A stretch of 64,000 bases of DNA from Hormiphora californensis. Taxonomy: Eukaryota; Ctenophora; Tentaculata; Cydippida; Pleurobrachiidae. The notes beneath the pieces are model-generated. The model was given only the letters and a program-made list of their open reading frames with translations, did not search any database and was not told the DNA's origin. Below, in pieces: positions 56,608 to 64,000 of the stretch (the stretch's first letter is position 1; every line of letters starts with the position of its first letter). A program made the position numbers and the translations under genes. Where the stretch lies: NCBI GenBank assembly GCA_020137815.1, contig CM035358.1, forward strand, positions 3,024,292 to 3,088,291, in the 5' to 3' direction.

Positions 56608-59600
56608 ATGGGAGCTGATCAGAGTACTGCGAGGGGTGCTGCAGGTGTCACCCCACCCGGGGCTGTCCCCCCTGGTGTTAGCACCTTGGGTCCTAACTTA
56701 CAGAAGAGATTTGCTAAAGGCATCCAATACAACAGTGAGTTGGAAATCTGAATTCTGATCGATCTTGGTTCTTGATTCTATTTGTTTTTCCAGTCACTCG
56801 GAATTGAGAACTGTCCCCGGAGGGGCACTACCCTTGTTATTATTGTTAATACATAGGCATGTTCTCTCAGCATGTAATGGCTATGTATTAATTAGGCTTG
56901 TTACAAATCATCCTACCCCCAGTGAAAGTTGTAATAAAGGGTGACCGTAATGTTGGTAAGACATGCCTCTTCAGACGGCTTCAGGGCCAGAAATTCTTTG
57001 AGGAGTATTCTCCCACTCAGGAGATTCAAGTTGCGTGCATTCAGTGGAATTACAAAGGTATATTTTAGTGTCGTGCTTTCTCTTTCGTTTAGCCTGGCCC
57101 CGTGTTTTAATCTTTCTTTGTGCTATCTTTATCTGACTACATTCATGTATCACTATTATCTTTCCTCTATCTCGAAAGGTCTGGTGTATAAAAGCGATCG
57201 TGCAACAGGTGAACACTTGTACGTGCGTGTGTGTGTTATTTGAGCACTGTTTCAGTAATCCTCAATTTCTATGTGTTAAAACATCACGTCTATAAGCCAA
57301 AACCAACAACAGATTTTCTGCCCGATTTTACGGAGTGATTTGCACTTTTTGATCCAAAATGCAACACTAATTAGAAATGAATCATGATCACACCCACATT
57401 GTTTCAGCTACTGACGATGTCGTCAAGGTTGAGATCTGGGACATAGTGGATAAAGGGAAACCTCAGAAAAGAGAGGGACTCAAAATGGAAACTGAAGAAA
57501 CGGTAAGAGTTTAGCTCGGTGGACTATATTCGGGATGTTATTGGTAATGAAATTACCCCTCCGCAATATAACAACAGGGGTGACTTCGTAACCAAGGGTT
57601 GTTACTTGTTAGTTGTAAAATGATTACAGTTTTGTCTTTTTCAGGCTCCCACATTGGATGCAGAGTTTATAGATGTTTACAAGGGAACCTCAGGGGTCAT
57701 AATGATGTTGGATATCACCAAATTCTGGTAACATTACACACACACACACACACACACGATTACGACTAGCTGAAAAGAGCCGTCATGATTTAGTTCGAAT
57801 ATTTCCACGCAATCTCCAATTCAATCCCTCTATCGCTAGTTTGAACTGTTGCGCGCAGTTAAAAGCAAAGTGTGTGTGTGTGTGTGGCTCTAGGTTATAG
57901 CGTACCAAACTCTGCCGCACGACAGAACGGTGTTGCAACCTGTCATAAAGTCTGTGGTCTGTATGAAAGATAGTAGCTAAAATATCACGCTCAAATTTAC
58001 TCCAATCAAACAAATTTCTCTGATATTCTAACTGTTTGTGGTCTGTATTGGGGCACTCTCACGCAAGCTTTTTGTCTTGTCAGCTTTTGGGTCAGGAACA
58101 AGGTAACGTTTTGCCTTTGAGAGAGTCTTGTGTTTGGTTTACTTTTAGTCTGGAACTAGGTAACGTTTTGCCTTTGAGAGTGTCTTGAGTTGGGTTAGTT
58201 CTGGATCACGTTGTTGCCATGGTTTGTTACTTTAGCATGTCTAACGAGATGGAGAGAACCGATTAGTGTTTATTTATTGTGAAAGGGGAGTGAGGTGAAA
58301 GGGTATTGAGTGTTTCATGTCAAACGGCTGGTTAGTGAAAAGTGGATGTAAGATATTGTATAAATTCAAAAGTAATTATTTACATATTATCAACGACTAC
58401 ACCCAGCAAGTTTTCCAAATTAATTGTCTTTCATAGCTCGTACTTTATACTAATCGAGAGAGGGTAGGCCTCAGTTACAGTTGCCGGGAGGGTGTTCCAG
58501 AGACGAGGTGCTCTCACTGCAAAGCTTATTTCAAAGAGAGATTTCGCTCTCCGGCCTCTGGTATCCGGAATGACAGGAACAAGGGCCCTGATCCCGAGTC
58601 TGCTAGGGGCCTGGAAGAGATGTCGAGGTTGTTGGGGACTAGATCGTTAGGGTTTGCGAAAAAGGATGATGGAGTAGCAATCACGGCGTCTCTGAAGAGG
58701 AGAGGCCCGGGTTCTGTAGGCGGTCCCAGTAGCTATCTCCAGAGTTGGAGATCCAATCGATGAAGGAGTCTGATGTCGCTGACCAGGTGAGGGTCCAACA
58801 GGGGGCAGGCATACTCTAGGTGGCTTCTGACCAGAGACTTGTATAGGGTCAGCATCGTGGTTCTATCCCTGGTGCCAAATACACTTCACCTCAGTCCTAC
58901 ACTCTGTCAGGAGTACCGCTGGAACACCATCCGGTCCGTCCAGAACCGGAAGTAGGATTGAGTTCTTTAGGGCAGCAGTGAGATCCCGTTGAATATCGGT
59001 ATACAGGAGATCAGGGAATGGCGTGGAGATGGTGGGAGGGGTAGCGTTGATGGAAAGGCCCGGGGCACATGATTCGGAAACGATTCGGTATACTTGTCCT
59101 GGAAGAGATCAGCTATTGAGGCGGGATCCGAGACAGCTCTCCCTTTAGAATCGAAAAGAAGGCCAATCTCAGTTTGGAGCTTGCTCATCTGTTTGGCGAT
59201 ACTGGAAAAACCTTGGGGTTGGTTTTCATAGTTTTGACCACTGACTTCACCTTCTTCTCTCTTAGATTGTTCAGGGCTTCACCCAGTTTGAACTCTGTGG
59301 AGGCAAGTTGGTTCGTAGCAGCGGATATTGAAGCGGGATTTGGAGAGGGGTGGGAATGTAGTGCAGCAAGCCTAGTTCTTAGCTTCTTCTTACGTCGCCG
59401 TGGGCTGTCTAGAATCTTGGGCTTACCGGAGCGAGCTGGGTGGGTTGGGGTGTGGAGATATCGAGGGATTTTGGGTCAGGGAAATAGGGAACTCAACGAA
59501 GGAGGATTCATCTGCTCGAGAGAAGTCAAGGGCTCGGAACTCTAGGGCAGCTGGAGGGCTTTGGTGGCAGGTGTAGTAAGGGGTGGGGAGGTAAGTGTAA

Positions 59601-62331
59601 TGTCTGTTAGACGGTGGTCTGACATTTTGGTGTGGACACCTGGCCACTCAGAGAGGATGGTTAGTGAGGAGTACATCAAGGATATTACTTCCCCTGTTTG
59701 GGTGAGGATGACTTGGTTGGCAAAGAAATCAGCCATGGGCGTGAATAAGGGACAAGAGTCCGAACCTTTTCCTCTCTCCGAGTTGAAACTCCAGTCAATA
59801 TCCGGGAAGTTTAGACCACCACCGTCCACCAATAAACAGAGAGTAGTCATCGTCTACATCACTTAGGCACGATCTCAGTAAGGCAATGAGTTTGGAGAAT
59901 TCAGACGCCGATGAATCAGGGGGCGGTGGACAGATGCAACTAACCATTAGGCGTGGTCAAGTTTACAGACAACTGGCATACTGAGTTATCGAAGGCTAGG
60001 GAAGATGAATCGGGGGGATCAGTTCTCGAGTATAGAGCGACGCATCAGAAATGTATGATTCAGCCAGGTTTCAGATAGGTAGAAAAAGAAGGGGGTGATT
60101 CATGGAAGTCTCATCTTCTAAACATGTCTGCAGTGTCGGGACCTTCCATCTGGAAACACTGTGGGCGGATGGGTTGATCCCCCGTGCATTTAGTAGAAGT
60201 AGGGATGAGTATGGTTGAGGTACACGTGGGGTGCTTGTGGGGTCCATGAGTAGGAGTAGGGGTGTACTGTGTAGGGCAGGTAGGGTTGGGGCTACCCCAT
60301 CGAATGATGTGTCGTATGGACTGGAGGAGCGGGCGGTGTATCTGTTGGGTGATGATCAGAGGCCGATGTAGCAGATCTAGGGGGTCTGGGAGGGAACGAA
60401 TGCACTTGGAGCCTGGGGTGGGACAGGTGCAGCAGGGACATGGGGTGCAGAAGGTGTTTGAGTGGGAGTAGGAGCTCAGAAGTGATGGTGGTTGTGTTGA
60501 ATGGAACCAGGTAGTATGGGCTCAATCCTCGTCTTCTGTTACATCATCTTCTGAAACATCATCTCCTGAATCTGAGGACTCCTCAGCCTCCATAATCCCA
60601 CACTCCTTAAGGAAGGTGTCCAGGATGTTTAGTGGACACTCTTCCAAGAATGCGGGCCGCAGATAATACTCCCCGAAGAGGGAATGTCGTGTCTGCGCCA
60701 GTGCGGGGCACTGGCACAAAACGTGCAAGTTGTCCTCCTCTTCGAGATCGCAATATCGGCAGTTTGAGTCTTCAGAAAGGTGTATCTTTTTAAGGAAGCT
60801 TTTCAGGTTTCCCCTATTTCCGATGAAGTTTATACACCTCTGAAGACTCTTACTGCTTAATGCGTGGATGGCCGATTGTGGAGTGTTTCTCGAGAGGATG
60901 TCAGCACTGTCGATTAGTCTGTTGGAAGTGACTAATTTGCTTCTCATCCTGTCGAGAGCCTCCGTTGATGTTTTTATGGCCTCAGCTTTAGCACCCATCT
61001 TGATTCTCGATAATGCTATGCGATGATCCGGGAGTTCCGGGGTCTCCAACCTGGCTGCTGACTTTGCCAGGCAGTCGGCCCGCTCATTGCCCTCTATCCC
61101 CGTGTGAGCTGCACAGTAAGTCAGAGTTACTGCAGAGCTCAGTTTTCCCAGATCATTCAGGGTTTTGGCCAGTTTCCAGACCGAGTGTATCTTATAGGGT
61201 TTAGACACTAGTTGTTTAAGTACCGTTTGGCTGTCAGTGTAAAACATGATACTCTTGGCCGAATCATGATAACGTCCTCTGCCGCCCCTGTGATTACGAC
61301 TAGCTGAAAAGAGCCGTCATGATTTAGTTCGAATATTTCCACGCAATCTCCAATTCAATCCCTCTATCGCTAGTTTGAACTGTTGCGCGCAGTTAAAAGC
61401 AAAGTTGTGCGCATCGGTTTCACGACCGTTCATGTCACGTGACCTGTAGATTAGAGTACACATTTTCACTTGACCCGGAATCGTCTGCAGTTTTCACATC
61501 GAAGTGTTGATTACATCTCGATTGTACACAGTCTACTCACACTACTTTTACAGGACATATGAGTATGTACAGAGGGAGCTACCCAAGATTCCACTTGATA
61601 TACCCGTTATCATAATGGTAGGTTGGTTAGTTTGAACATGATTATTGTGGTATCTCTCACCACCATATTGTAACATAATATTAGTTAACTTCTACCATCT
61701 CACACTTAAGCTTAACACTGAAGAGGACATTCTTATGTCGAAACGTTTGTTATAATAGCTATTTGATTTTGAACAACTGAATCAACGTCTTTTTTCCTGA
61801 ATGCCTGATTACACGCTAACATACGCGAGACCAGTTCGGAGGTCCAACAGTGGCCCCCACTCCAAGCACTACTATACCGCGGTCGGTGTCACCAGCCCGT
61901 CAGGGTTGGGACAGCGTTCTCTCACACTACCACTTTGTGTTTATATCTTCTGAATCTCCGTTTAACATCACCTACTATAACATGTCTACTGACTCTCCAG
62001 CTGCTACATATCTCACACCCTCCCAGGCGAGTCACAGAGATCTAGAGGAGAAGAGATCAGTGTTAACTGAAGAGGTCCAGCAGTTTATCCGAGAACTAAA
62101 CAGGTACATTGCCTTGTTCAACCCTCTCTTACCACACCCCGAAATAGAGGAGGCTTAGAACATAACACCCAAGTCTCAATTTGAAATATATCTTTATACA
62201 AATACATTACAACAACACATTTCAGACCAGCAGAGGCTGCTGAAGTTTACTACATGGAAGCCTCAATGAGAGACGGATTCGGACTAAAGTACCTCTACCG
62301 ATTCTTTAACGTCCCCTTCCTAGAGTTGCAG
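56608..62331 (+). CDS. RABL6: RABL6 (Rab-like GTPase), 5' seven exons
   Basis: Exons 56608-56734, 56923-57057, 57408-57502, 57645-57727, 61554-61617, ~61835-62103 and 62226-62331; phases agree and the gene runs on beyond what I can model. RABL6 is a large Rab-like GTPase linked to cell-cycle control. Seen: [13 protein letters not shown]-loop [47 protein letters not shown] (WDxxDKG as in RABL6), [38 protein letters not shown], and [18 protein letters not shown]. The exon after PVIIM does not show the expected GNYRDMGEHR and carries a Ser/Thr-rich insertion; its acceptor is ambiguous (61834 or 61903). A CTCCCTAG acceptor-like site lies ~20 nt upstream of the ATG, 177 bp after UBOX5. Intron 4 holds a LINE-derived insertion; a later intron holds an antisense gene. 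Confidence 0.88.
57871..60520 (-). pseudogene. Degenerate LINE: endonuclease and reverse-transcriptase remnants
   Basis: On the minus strand, ~59950-59542 carries the C-terminal part of an APE-type endonuclease ([39 protein letters not shown]). About 59188-58967 resembles the linker to RT ([22 protein letters not shown]). About 58830-58700 resembles the end of RT ([20 protein letters not shown]). Stops and frameshifts break the frame, so it is inactive. The order fits a Jockey/CR1-type element. A Pro-rich segment near 60525-60300 may be ORF1 or linker. The 3' region 58470-57885 includes a duplicated GGTAACGTTTTGCCTTTGAG motif, then a CA repeat. Confidence 0.65.
60522..61247 (-). CDS. LINE RNase H domain plus zinc-knuckle tail
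   Basis: An open frame of 241 codons. It starts inside an RNase H fold: [13 protein letters not shown] holds an active-site Asp, and [18 protein letters not shown] holds the conserved His and terminal Asp; the first catalytic Asp region is missing. Then a C-terminal region with the C-x2-C-x-H-x-C knuckle [20 protein letters not shown], typical of the 3' end of RNase H-bearing LINEs. It ends in an acidic tail. The truncation begins ~40 bp inside the 113-bp repeat. Lacking RT in cis upstream, it is a fragment, although the frame is intact. Confidence 0.75.
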   Translation of the reverse strand: MFYTDSQTVLKQLVSKPYKIHSVWKLAKTLNDLGKLSSAVTLTYCAAHTGIEGNERADCLAKSAARLETPELPDHRIALSRIKMGAKAEAIKTSTEALDRMRSKLVTSNRLIDSADILSRNTPQSAIHALSSKSLQRCINFIGNRGNLKSFLKKIHLSEDSNCRYCDLEEEDNLHVLCQCPALAQTRHSLFGEYYLRPAFLEECPLNILDTFLKECGIMEAEESSDSGDDVSEDDVTEDED

Positions 62332-62434
62332 GTACGGTAACAAATAAACAAATCACAACAAAACAAGATTTCCCCATCTCTCTCTCTCACTCTCCAATAG
62401 TGCTACAACGCACTGCGCTGCACAGTATTGTCTT

Positions 62435-63866
62435 TCATTCATCTTCGTCATGACTTTCCACTGACTTCTCTTGAGAGGGTCCCCTGTTGCTATCAAAGAG
62501 ACTATCCAACACATAGAGACTGGTCTTGTTTTGTGTTATAATCTCGTCAACCTGAAGATATGATTTGACACGGGAGAGATTCAAAGTTTAGTGGAAAGTG
62601 CGAGAGAAAACAGAGAATTGGGGAGAGAGGGAAATCGGAGACACTTTCCCCAAATAGGGGGTTATGTGTAGAATTGGGGGCTTCTAGTTAGTTATAATCT
62701 CAACATGGGGGATATATCTCTTAGTTCTTACCGAGTCGATCTGTTCATCTATTTCATTGCAAATGTTCTGAAGATATGTCATATCCAACATACTGCACTG
62801 AACAGAAGATTCAACTCCACTTTTCTGGGTCTGGATCTCCTTATGGTTCATAGGCCCCACAGCAGAGTCAGATAGGTTGACCTCATCATGTAGCCTGTGG
62901 GAGGAACGTTATCCATAGATTCGAAGCAGGAACCGACCGAAACAAGTAAACAACCAATCAGAACTCGTTATTGAGGTCACTTGACTGGTTATCAGCCAAT
63001 CAGGGACCTGGGACCAGTATTTCCTGATTCGGTCGGTTCCTGATTCGAAGCAATGAGCACACATACATGACATGACACTGCCAGAAAGCTGTTTCAAGGT
63101 AGCAAAGCTGTTTCAAGGTAGCAAAATCACACGCAGCGACATGTTATAGCTCAGTGATCAGATCAGTGGTTAATAGCACACACACACTTACCATTCCTCA
63201 CTTTTATTAGACCAGGGACTGTAATTAATGTGTTTATAATGTAACCAACCAAGATTATAATCTCTAGCTAAATGTCTAAATCAGTGATTTTATACTGGTG
63301 GGTAGGTACAACTTACAATACTTCATCACTAGTGTCGTATATCTGGTTGTTCTGGTAGGCGTACTGTAGTTTCTTAATCAGCACCTAGACAGAGAGGAGT
63401 GAGAGTGACACCTTAGAGACAGAGAGGAATGAAAGTGACACCTAGTGAAGAAAATGGGATCATATGTTCTTCCATTATTAAGAAAACTGTCAGATTGCCA
63501 GCTGGCATTCCTGAACCCATCCATGTAATATTAGGAACTGAATGCTGATATAGGTATTCAGCAACAATTCTAACCTGGTACTCCTGTACACGTGTATTGA
63601 GCTGTTTCACAGCAAACTTCAGCTGCTTCTTGTCATTCTCAGCCCTCTCACATTGACTTTTCTTGTCAGATAGCTGCAATCAAAAGTATTAAACATGCCC
63701 ATATATGGTCATATGAGAGAGATATTATACGTGTATAATACTACTCAAATTTAAGGTATAATTAAAGTCACCTCATCCTTTAGGCTATCACAGACAGATC
63801 GGGTGTGTCGTAACTCATTAGCCAGGTCTTTAGCCTGCATTAGGAGGAATTCCTGCTCTGCCGTGC
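62435..63866 (-). CDS. Coiled-coil protein, 3' five exons, antisense and downstream of RABL6 exon 7
   Basis: Exons 63866-63772, 63673-63575, 63384-63317, 62894-62732 and 62551-62435, with GT/AG borders and matching phases; the 5' end lies beyond the window. Encoded are ~180 residues, heptad-like at first (LLMQAKDLANELRHTRSVCD; KKSQCERAENDKKQLKFAVK; QVLIKKLQYAYQNNQIYDTS), then a linker, DMTYLQNICNEIDEQIDSVD, and an acidic end (SVESHDEDE). I recognise no family. Its style resembles the nested gene at 8093-9267, but no clear homology is seen. It probably lies within a RABL6 intron, because RABL6 exon 7 ends at 62331 in an open frame. A hAT-like MITE sits in one intron. Confidence 0.65.
62927..63042. 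mobile_element. hAT-like MITE with 8-bp target duplication
   Basis: 116 bp with ends CAGGAACCGACCGAA / TTCGGTCGGTTCCTG, flanked by ATTCGAAG on both sides (62919-62926; 63043-63050). The interior is inverted relative to the other three copies. The 8-bp duplication and CAG ends fit the hAT superfamily. Confidence 0.9.
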
Positions 63867-63989
63867 CTGGGAAACACACACACTCAGTAGTAAATATATG
63901 TTGTACACACACAGTAATCAGTCAACTGCTAAACTACAAATTGTTACAATAATATATCAGAAGGTGTGTATCGACATCACTAATAGTTA

Positions 63990-64000
63990 CAGTAAGACCC
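63990..64000. mobile_element. Possible left end of a pogo-like MITE at the window edge
   Basis: TA followed by CAGTAAGACCC resembles the CAGTCGGACCCC terminus of the elements at 5402 and 34835, but only 11 bp are visible. Confidence 0.3.

Larger units (their letters stand above)
57758..61404 (-). mobile_element. LINE-derived insertion with 113-bp flanking direct repeats
   Basis: The 113-bp sequence starting GATTACGACTAGCTGAAAAG and ending AGTTAAAAGCAAAG occurs, apparently identical, at 57758-57870 and 61292-61404. The 3421 bp between holds minus-strand retroelement coding fragments: an RNase H domain nearest the 5' side, then endonuclease and reverse-transcriptase remnants. At the 3' side a (CA)n-like tail abuts the repeat. 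This is read as a LINE insertion with a very long target-site duplication, or two joined LINEs. Confidence 0.8.

Overview
This is eukaryotic, animal-type DNA. Genes are split by GT-AG introns, several genes lie antisense inside introns of others, and introns and spacers are full of microsatellites and short inverted-repeat transposons. Recognisable products are all animal housekeeping or cell-surface proteins: an Ig-superfamily GPI-anchored protein, geranylgeranyltransferase I beta, adenylate kinase 3/4, KIN17, anamorsin (CIAPIN1), a UBOX5/RNF37-like U-box protein and RABL6. Most start codons have a pyrimidine-rich splice-acceptor-like AG within about 2-25 nt upstream, and five genes sit head to tail with 145-199 bp gaps. 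That pattern suggests spliced-leader trans-splicing and an operon-like cluster, as known in hydrozoans, ctenophores and some sponges. The species cannot be fixed from the sequence alone.

Layout. 1-4.8 kb: two tandem minus-strand genes for small secreted proteins (signal peptide, unknown domain, Sushi domain), separated by TTATC-type arrays; they appear to lie inside an intron of the plus-strand Ig gene. 4.8-10.75 kb: twelve 3' exons of that Ig gene, with a minus-strand coiled-coil gene nested in one intron. 10.75-31.3 kb: gene-poor DNA crossed by exons of a probable long minus-strand RING-finger gene, with many (GA)n tracts and a nested palindromic transposon (25.3-27.4 kb). 31.3-35.9 kb: PGGT1B (minus), carrying a 2.3 kb foldback element in one intron. 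36.0-39.4 kb: a long inverted-repeat element fills the space between the divergent PGGT1B and AK genes. 39.46-46.0 kb: AK, with a 5.4 kb macrosatellite in intron 2. 46.2-62.3 kb: KIN17, CIAPIN1, UBOX5-like and RABL6 in series. UBOX5 carries a 2.8 kb internal tandem duplication and a nested antisense gene. RABL6 carries a LINE-derived insertion flanked by 113-bp direct repeats and an antisense coiled-coil gene.

Functionally the cluster is ordinary cell biology (nucleotide metabolism, DNA/RNA processing, Fe-S assembly, ubiquitination, small GTPase, prenylation). The unusual content is the mobile and repeated DNA and its effect on gene structure: duplicated splice sites, truncated duplicate exons, an occupied divergent promoter, and nested palindromes. 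All exon models were made by reading splice sites, phase and known protein families by eye; none has transcript support.
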